In this document: positions 1-8,483 of the stretch, in pieces | Numbering within the stretch: position 1 is the stretch's first letter | How the letters are laid out: each line of letters begins with the position of its first letter | Assembly: GCA_004151065.3 (NCBI GenBank) | Contig: NWUY0300023686.1 | Location: 14,237 to 27,077 of the forward strand | Direction: 5' to 3' | Origin: Larix sibirica | Lineage: Eukaryota; Streptophyta; Pinopsida; Pinales; Pinaceae | Length of the DNA stretch: 12,841 bases | Notes under the pieces: generated by a model | What the model was told of the DNA's origin: nothing | Seen by the model: only the letters and a program-made list of their open reading frames with translations | Databases searched by the model: none | Made by a program: the position numbers and the translations under genes

Positions 1-767
1 GAGCAAAAATGAAAAGATGAACTCCTCTTTTTGACTGCAAAAACTCTGATTTGAAATCAAGGATTAAAATAAGCGAAATGGAAATAAAAAATATGAGAGT
101 ATTCACTAGATTTTTCAATACTTTGAGAAGGTTTATATGTATCTAATATTTTCAAGGAGATGGAGATGAACTTTTCAAAACCAAGAGAACATAAACATTC
201 ACAATTTTTAAGCTTTTTCAAATATTTATAAACAACTACCCAAAGCATAGAGCACTTTTCTCAATCAATCTTTAAGTGACACACTCAAAACGAAGAGGAT
301 AAAGAATTTTTTATTTTCCAAACTAATGCACTAAAAAAATATGACAATGATATCACTTCTTCAATCTTGATTCAAAATACTAGAAACTACTTACTACTTC
401 AACCTTTGAATGAACATAAGTTCTCAAGGAATCAATCATCCAACAATGTAACCCATAACAAAATTCACACCAAGTCTCACAAAAACCACAAGAACCTAAT
501 TTTTTGTAGGACTTAGAAATCAAAGCAAACAAATCAGAGATACTGAAAGGAGTCACAAGACTTGTTGCACTCACGAGGGATTGAAATTGCCCACGACTGG
601 AGAAACAACTGCTTGACTAACAAGGAATTGAATCAAGCTCTAAATTGTGAAATAAGACAAGGACAAAGCACATTGAATCTGAGAAGTACTATGGCTACAA
701 TGAGAGAGACACAGACCTCAAAAAACCTAGCAAAAATAAATTTTGTGGGAATTTTTAACCCTATGCA
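1..767. other. AT-rich DNA without recognisable gene
   Basis: Short open frames only (up to about 64 codons), none with recognisable motifs. If the junction near 1170-1194 is a real LTR border, this would be the untranslated leader and start of gag of a minus-strand element. A 64-codon frame at 574-380 (beginning SATSLVTPFSISDLF) would be a candidate, but nothing in it identifies gag. Confidence 0.4.
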
Positions 768-782
768 CTAAGCTTTGCAGGG

Positions 783-923
783 TGACGCACTCTGCAAGTA
801 TACACCAGGGAGTTGGAAGACCAGTGACATAGGTTGAAAACAGGGTAAGTGTGTCAGTGACGCGATTTGAACACAGACAAAGAGCGTCAATGACGCAATC
901 TGTCTCAAGGAAAAACGCATCAG
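783..923. repeat. Degenerate 33-bp tandem repeat with TGACG cores
   Basis: Units begin at 825, 858 and 891, exactly 33 bases apart, each starting TGAC and ending TCAG or TCAA. A more diverged unit of 42 bases starts at 783. TGACG occurs at 783, 858 and 891; 825 has TGACA. The same array appears on the minus strand as an 11-residue periodicity (RQIASL / VQIASL / QPMSL) inside an otherwise unrecognised 151-codon open frame (1223-768). Because the period is a multiple of three the frame stays open by construction, so the open frame is weak evidence for a gene. TGACG is the core of plant bZIP (TGA-factor) sites, so an enhancer-like role is possible. Confidence 0.6.
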
Positions 924-1169
924 AATTACAATAATGCAGGAACATAACTGCCTAGGCGCGTCGGGAGAAATCCAACTTTGAAAAAATGAAAAATCCCAAA
1001 AACCAAAAAGGTAAATGGCTAAGCGAAATATCCCAATCAGAGATTGGATCACCCAAAAACTTCTGTGAGAAGCATATCCAAGAGAAGAAGGAAACTTAGA
1101 GGCTACTGAAGGAAAAACAAGAAGAGATAAATGGAAATAAAAAAAACAAAGAATACGGAACTCTTCCTC

Positions 1170-1194
1170 GGTATGGTCACCAATTTTGTTTACA
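1170..1194 (-). other. Tentative LTR end / primer-binding-site-like junction
   Basis: On the minus strand a sequence ending TGTAAACA (1194-1187) is followed four bases later by TGGTGACCATACC (1182-1170). A terminal CA followed closely by TGG is how the 5' LTR and tRNA primer-binding site of LTR retrotransposons are arranged. The other LTR border was not found, no tRNA match was confirmed, and no gag or pol is readable downstream (towards position 1). This is weak evidence and could be chance. Confidence 0.2.
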
Positions 1195-1199
1195 GAAAA

Positions 1200-3590
1200 T
1201 CCTTTAGTGCGAACACTAATCAATATCCCTAGTCCAAATTGTTTAGATCTAGAACAAAAACAATACAGAATGCATAAATCTTTCCTATATTAACCAAATC
1301 GCAAAGTTACGAAGGAATGGATTACCTTGTGATTGTAGTGCTACGTCCTTGCTTGATGTAGATCCTGATATTTAGCTATAAGACAATGCACAAACAAGTG
1401 GAAACATACAAATTCCAATAATATGCAATATGGATTAGTCTAAACTAGCAGTCAAAGAAGCTAATTCTAAAGATCTTAACACAACAAGACTTTATGGAAA
1501 GAATCTGTATTATTGTAAATGAAATAAATACCTAGGGAGATATTACAACCAAGATTTGATGTTTCAACTTCTTCCAAATCGTCATAGCCTCAAGGATCCA
1601 AGATTTTTTCCTCCTAATGGATGAAAGGNCCCCAGGGTAAATTCATGTGTCGAATGTGATTGCTTATGTGTATGATTGTTATTTGATTTCAAGTACTATT
1701 GCATTTCTGAATTAAAGATAAAAAAATTAACACATGTGTCATCCATCAAAAAGCGAAAAAACACATTGTTAGTCATGTCGAGCACTTTTTCAACTTGCAT
1801 AAAACCAAGTATTCAAATAGCATGTTTAATTAAGAAACTAATTAAAATAACTTGACTATGAAAGTAACCAACCATTCAATATCTAATAACAAAAATACAT
1901 CCATACTCAACCATGGATCAAGTTTAAAGCATATATTGAGCATATGGATCAAGTTTGAGGCATGTATTGAGTATAAAGGTTAAAGGGCTATATTGCATAG
2001 TATTTGCTACAAATAGAAAGTACAAACTCAAATTGAGATGTAAATAGAAGACATAGTATTTTAGACAATTTGACTTGTAATTATAAAAAAATACAACATC
2101 AATGTTTCTATCCTTATGCATTTGTCTCTAAATATGCATTTACCATGATGTAAAATTATCTTGATGAAAAAGGTATACTTAACCATTGCTTAATTGTGCA
2201 ATTACATGCTCATTTTCTTATATTCAATTTTCACATTCGAAGTTATTCACCTAGTACACCCCTGCTACCTTTTCTCTGGAGAAAAATGTTCTTTCAAGAT
2301 CCACTACAAGTTGAACTGAATAAACATTTTTCACACCTATGAATAGCACTATCACGAACAAAAACCCCTTAGCATTCAAAAAAACGTTGTTGCCCTTGTC
2401 TATATTCATGCATCCATATTACAAATTAAAAATATAATACTGTAGCATTCAAATGGTACCAATCAGCCAAACTTTTTAAAAGCTTATAGGTATACTTTCT
2501 TACATATTTTGACCCATTCTCCAAAAGATGGTGCTGAAAAACACAATAGTGACCAGATTGAAAAGAAACATACTACATTGTACTCATGATTTCTCTAGTT
2601 TTACCAATGTTGCTTCCACACACGCCAAGGATTGAAGTGCAAAGGATTGTGAAATTTGCCTCTACCCACTACTTGCGGATCCAGTTGAGCAGGTATGCCA
2701 TGATGGAGAGTTCTTCTAGCATTGAGAAGGTTGTTACATAAGGATTCTCTCAACAATATCTATTTGACCTTGATGAGACTCTTATTCCAATTGTTGGAGG
2801 ACTCTCCAAATAAGAGGGCATTTCTCTATAGGGGTTGATGCATGCATTACAAGCTTTGGATTTCAATATCCATGAGATTGTTTCATGTTTGATTCTTTTA
2901 AGTTTGGTGCAAATTTTAATTCACTATTTAACAGATGTGATATAATTGTTTGGTCCTTGCATACAAAGGAGTTTATTATCGTGTGAAGTCTCGAACAATG
3001 CATGTTTGGTGTGAGAAGATTTTGACCAATGAAGATAGAATGAAGTACAAAGGAGGTTCATAGGTCACTGATGTAGTTTTCCTTATATAGAAGGTTTTCA
3101 TATTGAAGGTTCTAAAGAGATTTCAAGTACAAAAGGAAGCAATGATCTAGATTCATGTTTCTTCAAGTTTGTTGATGGTCAATTGTTTGACCAAGTCCCT
3201 AATTGATGGGATATTCTAGATGCAAAGGGAGTATCTTATGTTTTGATGAAGAACACTTTACTCACTAAAAGGGAGTGTTGGATTTTTAATATCTTAGAAA
3301 GTGTTCAACAAAGCACCACTGATCACAACAATGAGCAAAGAAGCTCTAGGCACATGCAAAAAAGGTACTCCAACAAAGATTTCATACAACAACCCATAAG
3401 ATAGCCTTAATGACTACAATAGAAGTACACCCTCCTTCAATAAATCCATACAATGGTGAATGACGCCATGGGAGCATATATGGAGGAGAAAAAGATGCGG
3501 GGTTCAAACATGCCAAAACCATGTGCATCAATTCAATGCTAGTTTAGATGTCCCAATTCCATTTTTTAGTTTTGTTTTAGTTAGTAGTTA
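1200..3590. other. AT-rich intergenic DNA, no recognisable gene; one ambiguous base
   Basis: No open frame with recognisable motifs on either strand. Base 1629 is n, next to a C/G-rich spot, and may mark an assembly or read problem. A short tandem duplication lies at 1913-1971. At 3277-3291 a purine run (AAAAGGGAG) is followed by TGTTGG. That resembles a polypurine tract plus LTR start, but no partner border or upstream polyprotein was found. Confidence 0.5.
1913..1971 (+). repeat. 31-bp tandem duplication
   Basis: Two copies (1913-1940 and 1944-1971) each read ATGGATCAAGTTT followed by a variable stretch and TATTGAG. They differ at three positions. The 31-bp period and high identity indicate a recent local duplication. 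Confidence 0.7.
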
Positions 3591-3591
3591 C

Positions 3592-3971
3592 ATGCACAAT
3601 TTTATAGGGCACTTTGCATGTAGATCTAAGAGTGGTATTGGAGAGGCATTGTATTTTAGGATCAACCCTTAGCTCTACATGCTTTCATGTGATTGCTTCT
3701 AGGAATATTTCACATATATTGTGACTCTTTCCTTGATTGTTAAATGGATGAACAACAAACAATCGTTTTTTTACATTTCTCTTAAATCCCTAGCGAATCA
3801 AATCATATCAACATACACAAATTTTCTAAGATCTCATTTACTCATATATTCAAAGAATTGAATATGGTTGTTGACTCACTCTCCAAGGATGGCTTCACTT
3901 GGGCTCCTAGTAGTTTTCATGCTATGAAAGTTATGAAGGAACTTGTATCAAAATTTTCCTTGAATTTGTAA
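3592..3971 (+). pseudogene. RNase H-like domain relic (plant retroelement/LINE type)
   Basis: Pieces of a retroelement-type RNase H can be read in order on the plus strand in shifting frames. First comes GHFACRSKSGIGEALYFRI (3613-3669, beta-strand region). A CDSF remnant of the GDS motif follows near 3719-3730. One base later the frame reads LIVKWMNNKQSFFYISLKSL and ANQIISTYTNFL (to about 3831). A further shift gives THIFKELNMVVDSLSKDGF, ending SLNL-stop at 3969-3971. The HIF-KELN-xxVDSLSK block corresponds to the HI-RE-N-xxAD-LSK end of the domain. The first Asp motif and the catalytic Glu are not recognisable. This is a different lineage from the RNase H at 9787-10252. The parent element cannot be identified, and no RT was seen upstream. 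Confidence 0.6.
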
Positions 3972-4371
3972 CTAAAGTATTGTCTATTGTCTTTCTCATT
4001 TTATAGCTGCTATCTGTCTTGTTATATACTAGTTACTATTTTCTCTCTAAAATATTGCATACTCCCAAACACTATTTGACTATATATACTATTGAATACC
4101 TAAATAACATTAGGCTATAAAGATTTTATATATCAATATGGAATATATTTACATAAATGGAATGGATCTTAAATATTATAATAGAAAATTTACAAATTTC
4201 AATATCAATATTAAGAATCTTTGTAATCAAAACTAAAACTTTGACTCTACAATTTTTGGCCCAACCAAAAATGAAATTGTTCAAAATATTTTTTTGGATA
4301 ATTAAAATATGATGAATAAAAAAATGAAAAAGTAAAAGAACTATCAAATTCTCATTACAAAGAGTACAGAT
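3972..4371. other. Very AT-rich DNA, no gene
   Basis: Low-complexity A/T sequence downstream of the RNase H relic. A 73-codon minus-strand frame (4347-4126) is almost entirely Ile, Leu, Phe, Asn and Lys, as expected from base composition alone. Confidence 0.5.
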
Positions 4372-4526
4372 TAACTAAAACACGTCCCATTTCAATGAAT
4401 GATTTCCATCTTATTCTAAGGAATAACTAAAACATTTCACATTTCAATGAATGGTTTCCATGTTTTCTTAAAATTAACTAAAACGAATCACATTTCAATA
4501 AATGATTACCATGTTATTCTCATTAT
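4372..4526 (+). repeat. Imperfect tandem array of about 52 bp, three units
   Basis: Units start at 4372, 4424 and 4475 with TAACTAAAAC. Each continues with CATTTCAATRAATG and then a TTNCCATNTT block. A fourth, diverged partial copy lies at 4607-4637 (CATCAATAAATGATTTCGAT). The 51-52 bp spacing is a minisatellite-like arrangement in a very AT-rich block. Confidence 0.75.
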
Positions 4527-4725
4527 TATAGTACGACTTGATATTCTACCATAATTTATATGGTTCAAGCGTTTAAATCAACTTCAAACCTGTTAAGAGT
4601 TGTAAACACACATCAATAAATGATTTCGATGTTATTCCAACATTATTATGGTTCCATTTCATATATGATCCAGATGATTTGGATCTTTAAATCAGTTCGA
4701 AACATGAAAACTATAAATACATCAA
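4490..4725 (+). repeat. Diverged duplication of about 118 bp overlapping the 52-bp array
   Basis: The stretch 4490-4606 is echoed at 4607-4725. Matching blocks in both are CAATAAATGATT, CATTATTAT, then TTTAAATCARYTTC-like sequence (TTTAAATCAACTTCAAAC against TTTAAATCAGTTCGAAAC), in the same order and spacing. Together with the 52-bp units this is a nested, higher-order tandem structure. Confidence 0.55.
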
Positions 4726-4813
4726 ATTAATCAAAATCATAACATTTTAATTTATAAATATTTAAAATTCTTCCATTTATTATATCTATTTATACATTTC
4801 ATTCAACATATAT

Positions 4814-4985
4814 AAAAATGTGAATGCACATAGTGTCGATTACAAAGATATTATATAATTACTTGAATATAAATTTTGCAATAATATTATAATAAAACAA
4901 CAAATGTAAAAATGTGAATACACAAAACGTAGATTTATAAGTACTTGAGTATAAATATTGCACTGATATTATAATAAAAACAATT
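4814..4985 (+). repeat. AT-rich direct repeat (82-94 bp spacing)
   Basis: The first copy (about 4814-4897) and the second (about 4908-4985) share AAAAATGTGAAT, ACTTGARTATAAAT and ATATTATAATAAAA in order. The spacing drops from 94 to 82 within the repeat because a segment of about 12 bases is absent from the second copy. Confidence 0.65.
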
Positions 4986-4999
4986 ATACTTGTGATTAT

Positions 5000-6004
5000 T
5001 GAATTCGATTTAATTTTTCTAAATGTCTAGAGAGGTGATCAATTACTAACAAACTCATAATCAAAATAATCCAACCTGTTCTTGATATCCATCTGTGAGT
5101 CCAATGGGATATTCTTACCTTCACTTTATAAGTAACCACGTGAATCCTATATTATATGATTATTAACATGAGCTGGAAGTCTTTGGTATATCAATTTCTC
5201 ATCAACGCCTTGCAAGCACAAAGCCTAGAAGTAATTGGAAGCAATTCTGCAATTAAAAAACGAATTGGAAGTAATTCTTTTATTTTTCCTGAAAACATCA
5301 TAATTTTATTAGAGAGAACAAATTGCATTCCTTATTCCTCATATGCTTAGTAGCATGTCTCAGAAGCCTTCATCATGATCCTTAGATTCAGAAAAATATT
5401 TAATATCACTAGGATTATCCCTCTGAACAAAACATGTATAAATACAATCCAAACCATCATCAATTTACAAATTACAGATCTCATTTTATCACTTATTATA
5501 TCACCTGCTGGTCCATACATATCTCAGTAACAGATCTAAAGACTATCTAATAAGTAATAACAGTTCATTAAGTATCTTATAACAGTCATGCAAATATCCT
5601 CAATGTCACAAATATGCCAATGACCTGCACACAACTATAAACCAGCCTTGGAGAGCCATATAATGCTAGAGTCACCACCTCATATGCCACCGAACCATTA
5701 TTCCTATTTATCTCCCACATACTACTTAAACTCTTCCTATGAACTGCATATTGATGAAAAAACTTTGTTTTCATTGCCTTTTTCTAACCAAAGAGCTCTG
5801 CTTTTTAACCTTCTGGAAGTGTCTTTATCTTCCAGTATCTTCCTTTTTCCTTTGCTCTAGTTGGTTAACCCTACCCCGGTACTCATTGGGTAAACCAGCC
5901 ATCTCTTGGAAATATAGATCTGTTAACTTTGTCTCAGTATTTTTATTTATTTATTTTTATTTACCCTATGAAAGCACAACCTGGAAAACCCACTATATCA
6001 CAAC
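5000..6004. other. AT-rich non-coding DNA, nothing recognisable
   Basis: Short open frames on both strands (the longest is about 101 codons, plus strand 5739-6044) are hydrophobic and low in complexity, without recognisable motifs. A 16-base direct repeat lies at 5233-5248 and 5263-5278 (AATTGGAAGYAATTCT, 30-bp period). Confidence 0.5.
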
Positions 6005-6065
6005 ACATTTGAACATATACATATCTACAATCTCAAACATCTAAAAATATGATCATCCTGGATGC
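6005..6065 (+). repeat. Dispersed repeat, copy 1 (partner 6708-6772)
   Basis: This stretch and 6708-6772 share AATCTCAAA, an A-rich spacer and ATCCTGGATGC in the same order, with an insertion of about 10 bases in the second copy. They are diverged direct copies about 700 bases apart, of unknown origin. Confidence 0.5.
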
Positions 6066-6393
6066 CAAGAAAACTACAGATTCAATAAATAGAGACATTA
6101 AATTCAGGTTAATTCAAGGCTTCCACCTTGCCCTTTCTTCTCAATTGTATTTTGGCTGAATGAGCAATTGCAACCACAAATCTAACCTAAGAAGCAGACT
6201 TTCATTTGAAACTCCAAGAAATTTAAGTGTACAACATCAAAGGGAAGCATTATTTATTTACAGCGCCTGCTATAAAGTATATTTCAAAGAAACAAACTAA
6301 AAATAAAAACCTTGGAACATAGCCTTTCATTTCATGCCAACACTTGACTCCATATTCATGTAAATTGTTATTTCTATGGAGTGATTCTTGTAC

Positions 6394-6440
6394 CTGAAGG
6401 CTAGAGCCTTTAGAATATCCAGAAGTTTCAAAAGCATGAC
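6394..6440 (-). other. Exon-like segment with consensus splice borders (weak)
   Basis: On the minus strand CCTTCTTTTCAG (acceptor-like) precedes 47 bases. These can read VMLLKLLDILKALAF and are followed by GTACAAG (donor-like, after CAG). Both borders fit plant splice consensus and the flanks are AT-rich, as plant introns are. The peptide is too short to identify, and no convincing neighbouring exon was found, so this may be chance. Confidence 0.2.
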
Positions 6441-6707
6441 CTGAAAAGAAGGAAGAAATTCCTATCCAAAATAAGAGATTTGATTTGACATCTTGACTAC
6501 TTGTTCAATCTTATAATGTTTAAATTCCAAGGCAGGATGCCAGAAACAGTACATGCAGGACAGACACCTAAATTTTCATCTGAATTCACTAGAAGCACTT
6601 TATAGCCCCCCATCTATTTTTTCAATCCTGGAAATGCGTGTATAATTAAAAAAACCTGCTTTAAACTATTTATAAGCTCTGAAACCCTTAAACATATTTA
6701 ATTAGTT

Positions 6708-6772
6708 GCATTTTAAACACATCCATAATCTCAAATATTTAAAAACTTTAAAACTATGATAATCCTGGATGC
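6708..6772 (+). repeat. Dispersed repeat, copy 2 (partner 6005-6065)
   Basis: This is the second copy of the element described at 6005-6065. It reads ATCTCAAATATTTAAAAAC and ends ATAATCCTGGATGC. Confidence 0.5.
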
Positions 6773-6809
6773 ATGAGTTGTTTCCTACCACTAATACTAC
6801 CTTCAACTA

Positions 6810-6852
6810 TGAGAAGAATCAAACCTACCTTGAGAAGAATCAAACCTACCTT
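6810..6852 (+). repeat. 21-bp perfect tandem duplication
   Basis: TGAGAAGAATCAAACCTACCT occupies 6810-6830 and again 6831-6851 without mismatch. A third, partial similarity (CCACTAATACTACCTTCAACTA) precedes it. This is a recent slippage-type duplication. Confidence 0.9.
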
Positions 6853-7027
6853 CCCCAACATCAAAGAAAAAATCTTACATCTAACTCATAACTAGATGAA
6901 CGGACTCTCAAATAAGCTTAACCATAAATACTTTCGTATCAAAGAAAACACAAATTGAAAAGAAGTAAAACCATTATATACCTCATATCCTCCTATGAGA
7001 CCCAGACAAAATCTGATACAACAGTGG

Positions 7028-7313
7028 CATTGAAACTTAAATAGTTGTTTCGTGCAAACGACTACATCAGACAAAGCATTTGCCACAAATATTAACATGC
7101 AAAAACATTTTGAAAGGGGAAAATACAAAGATTGGCTTAAACATGGAAAATAAAAATCATCGGAAAATAGTAACATTGAAACTTCGCGGTTGTTTCATCA
7201 TGGACAACTACATCAGACAAAACATTTGCGACAAATATTAACATGCAAAAACATTTTGAAAGGGGAAAATACAAAGATTAGCTTAAACATGGAAAATAAA
7301 AATCATCGGAAAT
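7028..7313 (+). repeat. 146-bp tandem duplication, two copies
   Basis: Copy one is 7028-7167 and copy two 7174-7313, with a constant offset of 146 bases. The last hundred or so bases are almost identical (ATTAACATGCAAAAACAT and GGGGAAAATACAAAGATT in both; one G/A difference in GATTRGC). The first 40 bases are more diverged (AAATAGTTGTTTCGTGC against CGCGGTTGTTTCATCAT). This gradient suggests partial gene conversion or a composite event. Confidence 0.9.
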
Positions 7314-7436
7314 GTTGAAGAAGCACACCCTAATCAACAGAACATGCATTGGAGGAAAAGGGCCCAAATTCTGTGAAAGAGACACCGTAAGTAAGATACC
7401 AAGACACAAAATGCACAGAGCATAAAAGAACTCGAC

Positions 7437-7621
7437 TCAGGCGGAGATGAATTTAGTGCTGACCTTAGTTCCCTTAGAGACTACATGCATGGCGAGCTCA
7501 ATGGGAAGAATAATTTTAGCGACAGTCCGCACCTCGCTGGAAGATAGCGAGTCCCTCTTTCTGAGCTTCGCTGACTATTCTTCTCAATGTTTGGGTGGAG
7601 GGTCTTCAGGTTCATAAATAT
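7437..7621 (-). pseudogene. Histone H2B pseudogene fragment (C-terminal half, internal deletion and frameshift)
   Basis: Histone H2B pairs with H2A in the nucleosome core. Read on the minus strand, 7621-7577 gives IFMNLKTLHPNIEK, matching the alpha-1/loop-1 part of the histone fold (IFKVLKQVHPDIG in plants). After a frame change, 7572-7437 gives AKLRKRDSLSSSEVRTV, then IILPIELAMHVVSKGTK, and ends FISA-stop exactly where H2B normally ends (compare [20 protein letters not shown]). Roughly 25-30 residues of the alpha-2 helix between the two blocks are missing. There are in-frame stops TGA and TAG just upstream of the C-terminal block. LPGELAK is changed to LPIELAM, at residues that hardly vary in functional H2B. 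I could not find the basic N-terminal tail upstream. Plant H2B genes are normally intronless, so a decayed gene copy or a retrocopy is equally possible. Confidence 0.75.
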
Positions 7622-8260
7622 GAGGGGTCACCAGAAAAGCATCCTGCAAGCTTGAATCTACAGTTTGAAGCTTTCTCAGGTTTGGATGACAGTCCTGAAA
7701 GCAATGAATGAAGTCTTTGAGATCCTGGGTCCCTCTAGCTCGAAGAAAGGATTTCAAACCCTAGACCCCTTTCTATCTGGCTTCCAAGATTGGCCCAATG
7801 CCTAACAACGCTTGTGCTCAAATTCCAATCCTGCAAAGTTGAGGGAAGATGGTTGATTTCATTAAAAAATCCAAAGCATCAAGATGGAGACTACTCCCAT
7901 CACCTTCTTCAGCCACGACATTCTCCTAGCACCTTTTTGGCTGTAGTGGTTCTATTTGTGGAAGTCCATCTTCTGACCAAAAGGCCAGTCGCGGTCTTGA
8001 ACTGCTTGTCGAAGCCTTGGTAACAAATCCACTGCATTCTTTTCACACAGGTTGGTCGTTGGGTTGAATCGCAACAAAAGTGGCACCCAACTTGTAAAAT
8101 AAGCATGATGAAACAGTAAACACCCTAGCGAGGAGAACGGGAAAAGGCTGAACGCAGAAGAAAAAGGTTGAATATCAAAAAGGATGAATGCTATCACTTC
8201 ACAGTTCTCTGCTGCAGTGTGGTGTCAGTTAACCTCCATGCTCCATGAATGCAACGATGT
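7622..8260. other. GC-richer island, no intact gene identified
   Basis: The stretch is visibly richer in G and C than the surrounding DNA and lies upstream (in minus direction) of the H2B relic. On the minus strand one frame reads coding-like patches: SGFVTKASTSSSRP and SEDGLPQIEPLQPKRC near 8035-7940, VVAEEGDGSSLHLDALDFL near 7920-7862, and KDFIHCFQDCHPNLRKLQ near 7720-7660. Stops separate the patches. I recognise none of them. They may be remnants of captured gene sequence or chance. Confidence 0.35.
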
Positions 8261-8270
8261 GCCCAGCACA

Positions 8271-8338
8271 AAATGACCTCCAGGGAAGCGACGTGCCTTG
8301 AATGAAATGACCTTCAGGGAAGCGACGTGGCATTGTTC
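8271..8338 (+). repeat. 34-bp imperfect tandem duplication with ACGTCGC cores
   Basis: AAATGACCTYCAGGGAAGCG followed by ACGTG starts at 8271 and again at 8305. On the minus strand each copy reads CACGTCGCTTCCCTG, so the ACGT core is duplicated. Confidence 0.8.
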
Positions 8339-8344
8339 TATTGG
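8317..8344 (-). promoter_or_regulatory. Possible fossil promoter motifs (CCAAT and CCACGTCGC), minus strand
   Basis: On the minus strand a CCAAT box (8344-8340) is followed by CCACGTCGC (8330-8322), with a second CACGTCGC one 34-bp repeat further downstream. Plant histone promoters characteristically carry ACGTCA/CCACGTC-type hexamers, and the H2B relic is about 700 bases downstream in the same orientation. The distance is long and no TATA box was identified, so the link to the pseudogene is speculation. Confidence 0.2.
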
Positions 8345-8371
8345 CTGCGATGTGGCATCGTTCGATAAGCT
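8322..8371 (+). repeat. 25-bp imperfect tandem duplication
   Basis: GCGACGTGGCATTGTTC (8322) is repeated as GCGATGTGGCATCGTTC (8347) with a 25-bp period. It overlaps the end of the 34-bp repeat, so two duplications of different period are nested. Confidence 0.75.
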
Positions 8372-8483
8372 GCATGAGCGAGGAATCCTGGAATAGTGCA
8401 TAGGATTTTCTTTGTTTGAAGGAACGTCTACGACGTAATTAAATTATTATATTTATCTGACCATCACATTATTCACTTATAAA
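8372..8483. other. Flank of the LINE insertion
   Basis: The DNA changes from the GC-richer island to AT-rich sequence (ATTAAATTATTATATTTATC near 8438) just before the LINE poly(A) tract. No gene is visible. Confidence 0.5.

Larger units (their letters stand above)
6066..6809. other. AT-rich non-coding DNA
   Basis: Apart from the exon-like segment at 6394-6440 and the repeat copy at 6708-6772, I see no gene, RNA or mobile-element terminus here. Confidence 0.4.

Noticed and set aside
768-1223. 151-codon minus-strand open frame
   Set aside because: Hydrophobic and low in complexity, no recognisable motif. Part of its openness comes from the 33-bp repeat, whose period is a multiple of three. 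Not called as a gene.
3277-3291. Purine run plus TGTTGG resembling a copia polypurine tract and LTR start
   Set aside because: No matching LTR end, no target-site duplication and no readable polyprotein next to it; short motifs like this arise by chance.
5739-6044. 101-codon plus-strand open frame
   Set aside because: Composition follows the T-rich local sequence (Phe, Leu, Ser, Tyr) with no domain signature, and overlapping frames are equally open.
6892-7176. 94-codon minus-strand open frame
   Set aside because: It runs through part of the 146-bp tandem repeat, has no recognisable motif, and is not maintained in the second copy.
7447-7617. 56-codon plus-strand ATG frame beginning MNLVLTLVPLE
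   Set aside because: It is antisense to the H2B relic, which explains its openness and GC content.
7790-8023. 77-codon plus-strand open frame in the GC-richer island
   Set aside because: No recognisable family; the minus strand has comparable openness and better coding-like patches, so a plus-strand gene is not supported.
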